Below are positions 53,212 to 64,000 of a DNA stretch of 64,000 bases, piece by piece. Location of the stretch: assembly GCA_003952965.2 (NCBI GenBank), contig CM025849.1, positions 17,446,669 through 17,510,668 of the forward strand. Direction: 5' to 3'. The notes under the pieces were generated by a model that worked only from the letters and a program-made list of their open reading frames with translations, made no database searches and had not been told where the DNA came from. Position 1 is the first letter of the stretch, and each line of letters starts with the position of its first letter. The stretch comes from Morella rubra (lineage: Eukaryota; Streptophyta; Magnoliopsida; Fagales; Myricaceae). The translations under genes were made by a program, and so were the position numbers.

Positions 53212-54597
53212 ATCTGGAATCAGACACGTCAGGGGTAGTGCGTGCGGGATTGCATTACTCAAAGCTCGTATGGGCAGTGATGACATGGCGTCCTCAATGC
53301 TCTCAAGTCATATTGGTGCGCTCGTTTGACAGCATGTCCCATTTGAGGTGAGTAAGTGGAAGGATGTCCCCGACGAGGTTTAATCATATGTGATGAACCA
53401 AGTGTTGGTAAGTAAAATTTATTAAATTTTAATTGTGGAAACTTTTATACTTACTAATTGTTATATATGTTAAGGATGACTTCCAACTAGATTATGATTG
53501 AGCCGAGGATCTCATCACTGTGAAGTCTACGATGAACATAGCGTACAGGATGCACAGAAATAGAATGTTCCAACATTACTCGTGTTCAATTCCAAAGAAG
53601 AGGCCTTAGAGCACCCGTATCTCGAGATGAACAAAGAAGAATGAACTTGTGTCTGTGATTTATTCGCTAGCGAGGAATTTCAGGTTAAAAAATTTTATTT
53701 CGTCCTAAACATTTATCTTATCTTATTATTAATTGTGGTAACAACTATAAATGTACAATGCATAGGAGGAGTGCAATCAACCAGGAGAATAGAGCTAAGC
53801 TAAAGATTGTACACACATTGGGAGCGAGGTCTTTCAAAAGCGTGAGAGCGTTGTTAGTAAGTAATAAATTTATATTTTTTAGTTATTATTTAAATATGCA
53901 CGTTTTATATTTCCTTTTGGTATACAAAAAAATTCAGAATCTGATGAGATTAGTCTTGCGTTGCTGTATAAAAAAATGCATACTAATAAGGATGGCATGT
54001 GGACATCAGAAGATGCATAAGAAAATTTTGTAAGTTGTAACGTTAGATTTAATGATGAATTCGTTATCTCTTATGTTTCATATGTGCTAACTTTATTTTC
54101 TTTTCTAATTTTGTAGGAAAAAATGGAGGCGGTTAGTTGCGACATGAGTCAGAGGGAAAGTCATACACCCAAGTGGAGATTTCACTAAGGTATTGGGGAT
54201 GAAAGCGGGTTACGTGCGAAGTTTAGGCCATTCATTATGGTCTATTGGATCATCTTTATTAGCATCATCCGTTGATTTGTCTCAGAGATTGGAAGAGGCC
54301 AGATTAGAGATTGAGAAGATGAGGGCTAGGTAGATGAAATATGAAGCGCTTCTGGTCAAACAGACAGATATGGAGCAGACGATGCGAGAGCATCAGTAGA
54401 TGATGGAGGAGCAACAATGGAAGAAAGACGAAGAACTGATGTAGATGATGGTGGAGCAGCAACGCTAGAAAGAAGAAGAGCATCAGAAGATTATGCAGGA
54501 GCAGCAAAGGAACCTAGTAGAACAGCAAGAACAGAGGATGCAACTAATGGAACAACAAATGTGTGAGCAGATGATGGAGCAAATCAAACAGCTGTAA
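53212..54597 (+). pseudogene. CACTA second gene (Transposase_24/TNPA-like), multi-exon, broken
   Basis: Exon-like blocks with good splice signals: 53212-53409 (RGIALLKARMGSDDMASSML, then KWKDVPDEV; donor gtaagt), 53475-53690, 53764-53858 (AINQENRAKLKIVHTLGARS, donor gtaagt), 53938-54030 and 54118-54597. The last ends in a Gln/Glu/Met-rich coiled coil (EEQQ, VEQQ repeats) and a TAA at 54595-54597. This matches the PF03004 type of plant CACTA gene. Many stops make it non-functional. Block 53275-53319 recurs exactly at 63113-63157. Confidence 0.75.
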
Positions 54598-55207
54598 TCC
54601 TGTACGACACCCAAACTAAAATTTGGGTAGATTTATGTATTTTCACTACTTGATCAGTACTTATCGTTTATGTATTTTGTTTACTTTTAATGACTATTGT
54701 TTATTTGTAGACATTTTACTATATTATGAGTATTGTATTTTCACCATGACTGTTGGATTTGTTTCCATATTTTATACGTTTAAATAAATCTATGCACTTC
54801 TACTCCCTATTAGGCAGTTCATCTATACAGTAGACTCTATGTGAAGTTCACACACCATTTTTATGAAATTATGCAACAATTGATTGCATTGATTAGTAAC
54901 TAAGTTAAATATCACAAAACCCAACGGGTAAGGCACTTCCTACAAGTCTTGTAAATACAAGCAAGATGCTAAGACTAAAGTGGCGAGGAAGCTATCTAGC
55001 TAGTCGTCAGATTACCGCGCAATTGACTTCTGTGCGATCCGCAAACTATCATGCAAGCACTAAGCGGAAACCATACTAGAAAAAAAATACTAGCCGAAGC
55101 ATTCGGAGTGAGTTCATTTGTTAAGAAATTCAACAAGACAATGTGATTGAGGCGTCTTTTGTCCACAGGTTCAATTGTTTTTTGGATCGTCGTTCGGCCA
55201 ATGAAGC
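54598..55207. other. CACTA 3' region, eroded end
   Basis: Follows the second CACTA gene at the distance expected for the 3' end. Contains 'tttttggatcgtcgttcgg' near 55180, but no TAGTG terminus or subterminal array comparable to 4750-5120. No gene recognised. Confidence 0.5.
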
Positions 55208-55467
55208 AACTAATATATATGGTTCTTTCTTATAATTGTTTAACAAGGTCAATGGCTAGGGAGTTCTTGCTCCATGATCGATCTAGGATATGAGTTTCAC
55301 CCTGGCCCTTGTACATGACAAGCTAATTAAAACACTACCACACTCCCTCCCCAGAGTAGAACAGAATTTAGAAAAGGCACATCAGTTGGCACGAGTCGAT
55401 TATTAGGCATTAATATTTCATTAGACGCATTAACAAAATCCTTGATTTTAGGCTAATGATACATGAA
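55208..55467 (+). repeat. Direct repeat of about 260 bp, right copy (partner 43796-44052)
   Basis: Same orientation as the left copy. Sequence after this copy (gaaaacattaatcc) differs from that after the left copy, which enters the CACTA complex, so this copy keeps the original right-hand flank. Confidence 0.9.
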
Positions 55468-56488
55468 AACATTAATCCGTTCTCTTCATGAGAAAAGCAG
55501 CGAATTAAATTTGGCTTACTCTATGTTTTGTACATTTTACGTACCATGCCTTGAGTACTAATTTGTGGCTAGTAATACTTATTTTATTGCTCATGAATAA
55601 GAGACAAAATAAATGTAAAGCAACCGAGCCATCAGAGATCCATTGTCCTAAATAATTTAACCATGCTTAATTTGTCCGTCTGATACATTTTAAAAATAAC
55701 ATTATATTTATATAAAAGTCCAAATAAAATATGCACATATATGGATAATATTGGGTAAGAAATGGGTAGAACAAAGAATATGATCCTTGAAGGAAGGAGG
55801 GCTATGGCCGAGTGTATATCTAACTACTTTTTTCTATGATCTGTACCTCTTCAGTACTTTTTCTTTCCTTTTCTTTTTTGCTTTTAATTTTTATGCAAAA
55901 GGTTTTGACATGAGGCCTAATCAGGAAAGTTGCGAAATATATATATAGAAACCAAAATCCACGCTTGAGAAGGCAGAGTTGACTAGAAGATCAGAGCATG
56001 GTTGGATTGATACTCGTGCTAGCTAGCCAACAAAAGAATTTGTGGTTTTTTGGAAATGTTTGCCCTAGGGAGGTCTAATTAATTAATAATGCTTTATCAG
56101 GGAACAATTTTCGAAATTAATTAACCTATATATTGTTATTATTTCCCAAAAAATAAAAAATAAAATGCATAAACATATCGACCCTTAAAGTTGTTTATAG
56201 TATATAAAGACACAATATGAAGCTTTTCCCGCTGTCTAGATAGCTACATATGTATACACACACTTAGACATATATTATAACTTATACACAGATCTCCAAT
56301 ATCTGTCTGATGCACAAAACCGGAATTTCACAGACCACTTTTATCTTTTTGTAAAGATATTGACCCGATATCATCAGTTTGGCATCGGCTTATTTGAGTC
56401 GATCATTTCTCGATCTAATGCATTTAATTACTCTAGTTAATTTAGGGAGATGACTAAAATCCTCGGGCATATACAAATGATATGTAAA
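55468..56488. other. Intergenic, no gene recognised
   Basis: AT-rich unique-looking sequence between the direct repeat and the second viral copy, possibly original host DNA. No coding region, RNA gene or clear repeat recognised. Confidence 0.5.
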
Positions 56489-56535
56489 CGAGATGACCAA
56501 AACAGTATCTCTGATTTCCTTACCCATGAATTCTA

Positions 56536-57112
56536 AGTCAACTCAAACCTTCAGGATTGGAATATCCCCAAGGTTCCGGCCAGTAGTGAAATATACTCCA
56601 AATCAAGTTTTAATCCTTTATCCTTTAAAGGTAATTATCATGTCAAAACCTTAGAGCAGGTTTATGCTCTGAGTAAAACCCATGAGAAATGTCAACTTTG
56701 GTCTCCGGATGTTCTTAAAAAACATAGAGAACAAGGGTTCAACTACATTCACATAGGATTAGTCCAAGTTGCAGTTAAACCATTAACCCGGAATGGGATT
56801 AATGTTTTTGTTTTGTTGTGTCTTCGTGATGCTAGGTTAACAGATTACAGCACAAGTATCTTAGGTATAATCGAGTCCAGTCTCCATAATGGTTCCATCC
56901 ATTTTGATTGTTTTCCTGATTTTATCTTAAGTTTAAGTGATAAACATCTTCTAAAAGCCTTAACCTTGAACATTAAAACTTCAGGTTATGAGATGTTAGA
57001 AGGAAGTCAACCTTTAGCTTTGATCTATAGGATTTATTGCAAGTGCATCCGAACTAATTTAAATGTTCATGCCTTAGTCAAAAGTCCTAAAGACCAAACA
57101 TTGTTAATCTAA
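56536..57112 (+). pseudogene. Caulimovirid movement protein domain, copy C
   Basis: An open frame with no in-frame ATG at its start, so N-terminally truncated. It contains LVQVAVKPLTRNGINV, LRDARLTDYSTSILG, IESSLHNGSIHFDCFPDF and ALIYRIYCK, the 30K-superfamily-type movement protein pattern of caulimovirids, which helps virus pass through plasmodesmata. It ends at the stop at 57110-57112. This region is deleted in unit B. Confidence 0.85.
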
Positions 57113-57468
57113 AGTCATACCAATGATGCCAACATCAAGGTCCCCAAGTCAATTGTTTGGAAAGAGGTCACTCTTCCTAGTGAATGGATCTTAAAAATGA
57201 GAATCCAACGAAACCAGTTCATAGTGACATCACCAAGTTAGATATGATCCAGCAATATCTGGATGGTTCTGTTAGGATTAGTTTTGATGAACCACGTAGG
57301 TTCACACCTCTTAGGATTTAGGAACCAGGTAGTCATGTTCCAGACGTTCTACTTCTAGTATCCCTGAACCCATTCGTAGAGACCTTTATCTTCCACTCAA
57401 AGGAGTCCAAGTAAATTCTCAGGTTAGCACCCCCTGTATTCTACCCATTCTCAACAAGTAACTGTTTA

Positions 57469-59640
57469 AGAAGATGATGACCAGGGTTCACCTACTCAGA
57501 CAGATTTTGAGTCTGTAATCAATCCTCAGTTAATGACCATAAGTAAAGCCTTTAGTCCAGACATGAAAACTCTAGAAGATGAGTTTATGTCTGAAGCCAA
57601 TATAGTCAAAAGGACTCAGTATCGTGAAAATCACACGAAGACCGAAAAGAAAGTCATTTATGATAGGTGGCAATACCTTATGCTTCAATTAGGTACGAAC
57701 ATAAGTTTCTTTGAATATTTGGAGAAATATCACCCACAGAACTTGAATTGTCAAGTCCTCACCAAAGTCAAATGGAATACTTCAGATAAAAAGTCCATTC
57801 GTGCTAGTCATCCTCCACCCGAGACTATCACAGTATCCCATAAAGGATCAGAAGTCATAGCCCCACCCTTTAAGATTCCAGATTTGAATAGTAAGAAACA
57901 GCTGGCTGAACAAAACAATTACACCAACCAGTATCTCCAAACCATAGGTCATCAATTAGACAAGATTGAACTTAAACTAGATGGTCAATCTCCCATAACT
58001 GAGAAACCTTTAATTCAGTTATCCAGTAAACCCGTAGGGTTAGGTCTCCTCCAAATTAGACAGCCCATAGTAAAGTCAATCGGATGTTAAGGGAATTAGT
58101 CCCAACTGATCCTAGTAAATCGGAAGGTAAAAAAACCCTCTTCTAATCTTCAAATAGGTGCTCTTAATCAAGTAGACATAGAACCTACATTGGATCCTGA
58201 TACAAAACACCAAATTAGTGAAATAGAAGACCAGTTCAAACAATTAGAAGTCAATAGGATCCACACCGTAGTCCTAATCCTATGTCCCTTACCAAGAACT
58301 AGTATAGTAAACCAACTCCTCCTGATCTTCAATTCGAAGAAAGGAATTTCCATAGTCAATTCTCTGTCTCTTCAGATAAGTTATATGAATGGAATATTGA
58401 TGGCTTATCTGAGCAGGAAATCCTCAACAAACTCCATGACCATGGTAGCAAATAGCTACTTAGTCAACCAATCACTTAGTCATCCTGAAGTTGTTGAGTT
58501 AATCATCTCCGGTTTCACTAGCTCTTTACACCAATGGTGGGAAAAGTATCTCACAGAAGAAGAACGTGATTTGATTCGTTATGCAGTTCAACATGATGAA
58601 GCAGGTTACCCGATCTTTGATGAAACTATAGGTCAAGGTGTTAGTGATGGTATTAATACTCTTATTTATACCATTATTAAATATTTTCTTGGTACACCTT
58701 GTAATATCTCTGCTAGGATCCATGATCAGCTTAGTAGCCTTAAGTTCCCAACCTTAAGTGATTTTAGATGGTATAAAGATGTCTTCATCCCCCCCGTTTA
58801 TGCTTAGAGAAGACTGTAAGAATCTATTTTGGAAAGAAAAATTCATTAATGGATTACCCAATCTTTTTGCCCATAAGATTCGTGAAGTCTTAAGTCAACC
58901 CTCAGGTATCATAGAATATGATAACCTCACATATGGTGATCTTGTTAGTACCATCAACAAAGAAGGTTTAAAGATGTGTATTAACATGAAGATTAGTAAT
59001 CAACTTAGCAAAGATAGTAGAAAAGCTAAGTATGAAATGCGTAATTTCTGCGAACAGTATGGCCTGCCTCCCATAGCACCATCCCGTAGGAAACACCAGA
59101 AGGAAAGGTCCTCCTTCAAAAAGTCTAACAAATAACACAAACGATTCTTTAGGAAGTATACTCCTCCTGAAGATAGTAAACCTAAGTTTCACAAGAAGTC
59201 CTTTAGGAAATAGTCAAAACCAAAGTTTGCCAAAGATAAAAGTAAAATTAGGTGTTACAAATGTAAAAAGTTAGGTCATTACAGTTCAGAATGTCATGTT
59301 AAGGAAAACATTAATTCCTTAGACATCCCTAATAGTGAAAAAATTAAGTTATTCTCCATTTTAGAATTAAGAGATTCTAGTGGTAGTGATTTGGAAATAG
59401 AAGATTTTCCATCTTCTAGTTCTAGTTCCAACCCTAGTACTGACACAGAGTCTGACACTCCTAACCAGAAATTAGGATGTCAAGATAGTTGTTGTCACCC
59501 AGGTAAAACTCTTAATGTCATTAGTAAACAGAAAGAACTATTGATAGATTTAATCGACAAAGTTGAAGATCCAGAGCTCAAGGCTCAGTATCTTACCAAG
59601 TTGAAACATGTTTTACATAAAAAGATAATAAGTTAAAAAT
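57469..59640 (+). pseudogene. Caulimovirid coat-protein region with zinc knuckle, copy C
   Basis: Successive frames: 57469-58090 (spacer, with IGHQLDKIELKLDGQSPI near the end), 58340-58807 (core with SGFTSSLHQWWEKYL), 58758-59135 (basic C-terminal part), and a CX2CX4HX4C zinc knuckle at 59253-59294 (CYKCKKLGHYSSEC). An acidic Ser-rich stretch and the stop at 59634-59636 follow. The WW and the knuckle are typical of caulimovirid coat proteins that package viral DNA. Frame breaks near 58090, 58460, 58805 and 59134. Confidence 0.85.
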
Positions 59641-59939
59641 CCCTGAAACCCAAGTCAGTCTTAATAAAATCTTAGACAAGTTTAAGAAAGCCCATAAACC
59701 TGTCAGCCTACAAGGTTTACAGACTAAAGTCCAACAAGTAAAACACGAAATTCGTGAGTTAAAAGCCCAAAAAAAAAAAAACTTTCGAACAAGAAGTCCT
59801 CCTTCTCAAAATTAATCAAAATTTTAAGCAACAAAGCCAACCGTTTGAGTCTAACCACTCAGAACCTAAATGCCAACCATCTTCTCCTCTTATCCTTAAG
59901 GAAGATCTGAAAGTAGTAACAAATTCCTCAGTATAGTAA

Positions 59940-60167
59940 GTCGAATGCATTTCTAGAAATGACATTCTAAAGTTCCCATTATAGTTAACTCTAAATATTC
60001 TTTTGAGGTTATTGCCCTAATAGATTCAGGTGCTGATCTTAATTGTATTCAGGAAGGTTTAATCCCCACCAAGTACTATGAGAAGTCAAATGAACGACTC
60101 CTCTCTGCCAATGGTAGTCAGATGGGTATTAATTACAAGTTAACAAAAGCACATATTTGTAAAAATA
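59940..60167 (+). pseudogene. Caulimovirid aspartic protease region, copy C
   Basis: Around 60020-60035 the frame reads ALIDSGAD, the aspartic protease active-site box, followed by NCIQEGLIPTKYYE. The box is intact but the flanking frame is broken upstream near 59935. The enzyme would process the polyprotein. Confidence 0.75.
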
Positions 60168-61200
60168 ATGTCTGCTTTAAGTCACCCTTTGTTTCCAGTA
60201 AAAAACATGCCTGATCAGAAAGTTATTTTAGGCACTCCTTTCACCTATCTATTATATCCTTTCACCACAAGTAGTGAAGGACTTACAACCAACATCTTTG
60301 GTCAAGACGTTATCTTTGAGTTTGTTAGTAAGACTCAGCATTTTGATTTTTTGAAGGAAGAAATCAAGTTCAAAATAATTGAGGACCAACTCTTAAGTCA
60401 AAATCTGCAATCTCAGATTAAGTCATTCCAGGATAAGTTTGAACAACAAGTCTGTTCTGATCTTCCCAACGCTTTCTGGCATCGAAAGCAACACATAGTC
60501 AAGTTACCATATGTTTTGGAGTTTAGTGAGAAAAACATTCCCATTAAAGCTTGTCTAATTCAAATGAATCAAGAGATGATGGAGTTCTGCAAAAAAGAAA
60601 TCTAAGATCTATTAGGTAAAGGAATCATTCGTCATAGTAAATCCCCTTGGTCTTGTTCTACTTTCTATGTCTACAAAAATACAGAAACAGAAAGAGGAGC
60701 TCCCAGATTAGTCATCAACTACAAGCCTCTAAACAAAGTCCTTCAATGGATTCAGTATCCTATTCTGGATAAACGGGATCTCATAGGTCACCTTTCAGAA
60801 GCTACAGTGTATAGTAAATTCGATATGAAAAGCGGATTTTGGCAAATCCAAGTTCATGAGTCAGATAAGTACAAAACTGCATTTACCACTCCTTTTGGAC
60901 ATTACGAATGGAATGTAATGCCTTTGGTTTGAAAAATGCTCCAAGTGAATTCCAAAATATCATGAATGATATTTTCAACCCCTTTGGACATTTTCAAGCT
61001 TGATTTATTAAATTAGAAATTTTTGGTTCGTGTTCATTGCAAAAGTGCAAAATTTGTTTTAGAAAAAGCTGTTCAAAACATTGCATCTAAACATATTTTT
61101 GCCCGTCGGCACCATTTAAAGTATTTTTGATTTTGATATTGAGTACATCAAAGGAAGCCAAAATAGTATGCCTGATTTCCTTACCCGTGAATTCTTATAG
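60168..61200 (+). pseudogene. Caulimovirid reverse transcriptase, copy C, active site deleted
   Basis: 60168-60605 is open (start of the RT region, KNMPDQKVILGTPF then MNQEMMEFCKKEI) and ends at a TAA also present in copy A (37713). The RT motifs INYKPLN and KSGFWQIQVHE follow. One base is missing in the 'aatgcctttgg' segment relative to copy A. Near 60985 about 620 bp present in copy A (38094-38715), including the catalytic aspartates and most of RNase H, are gone. The end of RNase H and the TAG at 61198-61200 remain. Confidence 0.88.
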
Positions 61201-61207
61201 GATTCCC

Positions 61208-62644
61208 ATGGCTCCTAAACCCAAAGGAAAAGAACCTGCCAAGTCAACACCACCACCAAAGTTATCTCCCGGACATGTTGTCCTCCAACTAGGTTGTTTA
61301 GTCACCTATGACCCATCTCCCAGTCAACCTACAAATATGCTAACCGATTTCGTGTCTTAGGCGAAGTACCTAAACCTTCACTTATAGCTAGAGTCTGACC
61401 TCAATCTGCTCAAGCCTTAGTAAACCGAATAGGTCAACCAACCTATTCAGCTTTAGCCTTTTCTAGTAATCCCTATCAAGTCATTGAGACTTTGTCTCCG
61501 GCCCAGTCTTCGATAAGACTACCAAATACAGCCCAGTCTCCGGATAAAAGACTACAAAGTAAAATTTTGTACATCCCAAGAATACATTTGTATTCTTTTT
61601 GAAACCCTACATCAGTCAGGTGTTCCATGTCGAGCCATGTCACAAGTGCCTGCTTGACCAAAAATGGGACAATTGGACAGGCAGTCAGCAAGATAAAGAA
61701 TGGTCGAAAAAATGCAAGTAATTGATCTGGTTCAAGCTTATTTGCCACCCAAATGAAAATTCATCCCAGATCACCCTTCCAAGTCCATCAACTTTTACAA
61801 AGCTATTCTAGTCAGCACTGGTTTTGTAAAAATCGACCCTATCATTGATCAATTTGATCTGACTCAGAAGAAAGTTATCTTCCACAAGTTATTCACAGTT
61901 CTAATATTGTCTTCTGATGAATGGGGATCACATCCCTCTGAATTACGAGATCTTCCAGGTCATCCCATTCCCTTCAGTTATTATGATTATAATGAAGCAT
62001 GCACTAAAGTACTTCTCTACCAAAATGAGTCTTTCACTCATTCTTGGTTCCTCAACTTTGATAGTAAATTCTCAAGTCAATTTCCTTCATGGTTTCACCA
62101 CTGGTGGCAAATGTTCGGCTCCCTTCCTGACACTTTCCCTTTTCTTCTTCTTAAGGCCACGAAAGTTTACTCCACAAGTCATAAAGTTAACTACCATCAA
62201 ACTCAATTTCCTCAATTTCTCATAATTTTCCTATTTTCGAGTAAATACAAGATCTCTTGGATTCTTTAATGAGAATACCAAATAAGTCAAGACATCTGCA
62301 CTCGTAGATTTTATGTAAAATGGTGGGACAAATTTCAGTTTGATCGCATCATTTTCCAAGTTAGAAAGGAATTTCCTCCTCAACAGGAAATTTCCCAATT
62401 TATGGTTGATAAAGCCAGTCTCCAGACAGCTGTGGCTTTCACCATGGCCTAAGTAAAAACCAAGGAAGATTTGCAGGAGTTCTACCAACAACTCCAGATT
62501 CAAGTGAGCCAGATCAGCCAGGACCCAGATGAGCATTCACCAGCCTCATCTCACTTGTCCTTTGCCAGTCAAGCCAAACCTAACTACTTGGACCCATTAT
62601 TCCAAGATAGTCAGAACCCGTATGATCTCGATGAAGATTTCTAA
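61208..62644 (+). pseudogene. Caulimovirid second ORF, unknown function, copy C
   Basis: Starts at ATG 61208, eight bases after the polyprotein stop, as in copy A, and has the same N-terminus MAPKPKGKEPAKS. Readable pieces with SWFLNFDSKF, FPSWFHHWWQMFGSLPD and a later WWDKFQFD show the conserved Trp-rich segments. The frame ends with TAA at 62642-62644. Shared stops with copy A (the TGA after 61394) show common descent after inactivation. No known enzymatic motif. Confidence 0.75.
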
Positions 62645-62958
62645 AGCCATGTAATCTCCACTGACATATAATGTCAAAGTTAGCCGAAAGTAACCTCTAC
62701 AAGTCACTATTCAAGCACAGTAAAAGTCAACAGTGAAAGCAGCTTAAAGTAGCCAACATGTCACTGTTCATCCAAAGTCAAAGCATGCGTGATTACATAG
62801 TATCCACGTGATTCTACAGTCACCCTTCTATATTTAAAATAGAAGTTCCAAGTCATTTGAAATAAGATTTCAAACTCCGATTCGATCTCTGCTCTTTCTC
62901 TCTCTCTCTAGGATAACAATTTTCTCCCTTCAAGTCTTTCAATCCTTTCTAAGTCTTC
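62645..62958 (+). promoter_or_regulatory. Caulimovirid intergenic promoter region, copy C
   Basis: Contains a good TATA-like stretch (tatatttaaaat, 62829-62840) followed by a CT-rich tract at 62891-62909, collinear with 40362-40678 of copy A. It stops at 62958, where viral homology ends and Copia-derived sequence begins. Confidence 0.7.
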
Positions 62959-63112
62959 GTTGTTACCTTTCCTTTTCCCATAACAGAAACTGTAGAATTG
63001 TCACCAAACTTAACAGTGTTGCGAAAAGTTTGGTCTAAGGCAGAGAACGCCTCCTTATCTCCACACATGTGGTTGCTGCAACCAGTGTCTAAATACCACA
63101 TGTTTTACTCAT
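62959..63112 (-). pseudogene. Copia protease fragment
   Basis: On the minus strand the frame reads MWYLDTGCSNHMCGDKEAF, then FRNTVKFGDNSTVSVMGKG, the Copia aspartic protease region with its DTG catalytic box. Only about 50 codons survive. It belongs to an autonomous Copia element, not to the gag-only one at 47150-51996, which has no protease. Confidence 0.85.
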
Positions 63113-63157
63113 GCACCAATATGACTTGAGAGCATTGAGGACGCCATGTCATCACTG
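63113..63157 (-). repeat. 45-bp piece identical to CACTA gene 53275-53319
   Basis: The minus-strand sequence, containing 'atgacatggcgtcctcaatg', is identical over 45 bases to part of the CACTA second gene at 53275-53319. The last two bases overlap the LTR end. It is sandwiched between a Copia protease fragment and a Copia LTR, so the locus is a chimera of at least three elements. Confidence 0.8.
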
Positions 63158-64000
63158 TAAAACCTAGGATTAAGGCAACCAAGAGGGAGGGTGAATTGGG
63201 TTTCCAAACTTTTTCGCTTTTAACCCCTAAAGTCGTGTTTGCAAAGTAAAGACTAATTTAGCATAAGTATATTGATGCAACAAGTAAATAAGTGCTAAAT
63301 GTAAAGAGTAGGGTTTAGAGAAGCAAACATGAGATTTTTAGGTGGTTCGGCAAACCCTCCTACATCCACCCCCCAAGCTCCTTTACCGAGCCTTGAGGTT
63401 TTCCCACTATCTTCAAATAGTGTACACACTAGCTTTCAAGTTCTAGAGAACTGTACAAGTGTTTTCCCGGGCTCAACACTCACAACCCAACCAAGCTTGA
63501 GATATACCCTCTCTAAGCTTCTTCTTTATTGAACAACCTCACTAAAGGAATCACCTCTTTTGGATATGAAGTTTACAAGAACAAACTCTCTCAAAGAGTG
63601 GATATGAAAATGGAAAGCTCTATCTCTTCGATTCACACAATGACAAAGTTAAGAAAGTGTAATTTGTGTGAATGATATGAGAAATATGAAATAGGAAGGT
63701 TTAAGACATTTCTCAAGCTATGTAAAATGATATGTGGTCGAGCTCTCTTGTTTAGAGACCCTCGGAAGGTCTCTTTATAGGCCACATGAGAAAACTAGCC
63801 GTTTATAGCCGTTAGGGGTCGATTTGGCAATTTTACCGTTGTACTATTTGACTGCTTCAACTAGCCACTGCTCAATGGTCATAAAATTTGAATGATGTCA
63901 AATTTTGTCTCATCATCCGCTTCATGTAGCGGTCGACCGCTATAAATCATTTTCATAGACTGCTACAATTAAAAAGTCTATTTTTGACGTTTTTGAAATC
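63156..64000 (-). mobile_element. Copia LTR of the same family, running off the window
   Basis: Begins on the + strand 'tgtaaaacctaggattaagg', matching the ends of the LTRs at 42498, 47150 and 50718 in structure and sequence (shared 'ttaggtggttcggcaaaccc' and the 'gtcgaccgct' phrases). It is more diverged (for example a shortened 'ggtttttcgggctcacc' region). The window ends inside it at 64000, so it cannot be told whether it is solo or part of a longer element. Confidence 0.9.

Larger units (their letters stand above)
44053..55207 (+). mobile_element. Degraded CACTA (En/Spm) complex, interrupted by a Copia element
   Basis: The left part 44053-44470 has subterminal-repeat-like sequence (many 'gttcgga' or 'tccgaac' and 'cgtcacaa' or 'tgatga' phrases). 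Inside are remnants of a TNP2 transposase (52233-52813) and of a second CACTA gene of the Transposase_24 type (53212-54597). Clean CACTA...TAGTG ends are not visible, so both ends are eroded or replaced. The Copia element 47150-51996 inserted into it with its own target duplication. The complex is bracketed by the 260-bp direct repeat. Confidence 0.65.
56489..62958 (+). mobile_element. Endogenous pararetrovirus (caulimovirid), copy C
   Basis: Most complete viral copy, running from a tail of RNase H (about 56489-56535) through movement protein, coat protein, protease and reverse transcriptase, then the second ORF and the promoter-containing intergenic region. The viral tail joins directly to an N-terminally truncated movement protein at 56535, so a junction between two genome positions lies there. 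A deletion of about 620 bp removes the RT active site and RNase H (near 60985). The right end at 62958 stops in mid-leader and adjoins Copia sequence. Confidence 0.88.

Noticed and set aside
54304-54507. Leu/His-rich minus-strand frame
   Set aside because: Shadow of the Gln/Glu/Met-rich coiled coil of the CACTA second gene on the + strand.
1-64000. CRISPR arrays, operons, riboswitches or bacterial mobile elements
   Set aside because: Spliced genes, plant transposons and plant-only gene families show this is plant nuclear DNA; the tandem repeats found do not have CRISPR spacing or unique spacers.

Overview
The window is nuclear DNA of a flowering plant, almost certainly a eudicot. The supports are a complete intron-containing translation elongation factor 1-alpha gene with a plant-type protein, a plant-only DUF4220/DUF594 gene, pectinesterase, octanoyltransferase and DUF2921 gene fragments, and a dense layer of plant CACTA, LINE, Copia, MULE and endogenous caulimovirid sequences. 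The species cannot be read from the sequence. The window is two scaffold joins: both N runs (3333-4332 and 36595-37594) are exactly 1000 bases, so they are placeholders of unknown true size, and adjacency across them is not proven.

Left part (1-3332): antisense 18S ribosomal RNA, recognisable along about 2.3 kb but full of small insertions and mismatches. It ends at a gap and looks like a poorly corrected rDNA contig end. 4333-13400: the 3' end of a CACTA transposon sits inside a truncated LINE. A pectinesterase 5' fragment and a nearly full LINE on the + strand follow, then a small MITE. 13400-17000: a DNA-level duplicate of the 5' part of the EF1-alpha gene (leader, first intron, start region) whose start codon is ATA, carrying a 127-bp LINE-tail insertion with an 11-bp target duplication, then another LINE remnant.

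Gene-bearing centre (17200-32000): a DUF4220/DUF594 membrane-protein gene with a 53-bp tandem repeat just upstream of its TATA box and two compensating frame changes. Then a second copy of the pectinesterase fragment split by a 2.2-kb LTR-like sequence, an orphan last exon of lipoyl(octanoyl) transferase, a MULE-like element with arms of about 120 bp that has captured a DUF2921 fragment, and the intact EF1-alpha gene (447 aa, two introns, telo-box and TATA promoter). EF1-alpha is the only clearly functional gene here.

Right part (37600-64000): two rearranged copies of one endogenous pararetrovirus (caulimovirid). The order is movement protein, coat protein with a zinc knuckle, protease, reverse transcriptase/RNase H, then a second ORF of unknown function and an intergenic promoter. 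The first copy runs through a tRNA-Met-like primer-binding site into the start of a second genome unit, which indicates a head-to-tail array, and then into an inverted viral piece. Both copies share inactivating stop codons. Between them is a degraded CACTA complex of about 11 kb flanked by a 260-bp direct repeat. It is itself broken by a complete but gag-only Copia element with 5-bp target duplications (CTCAC). Four LTRs of this Copia family lie in the window. The region is repeat-driven and mosaic, and nothing prokaryotic (operon, CRISPR, riboswitch) is present.
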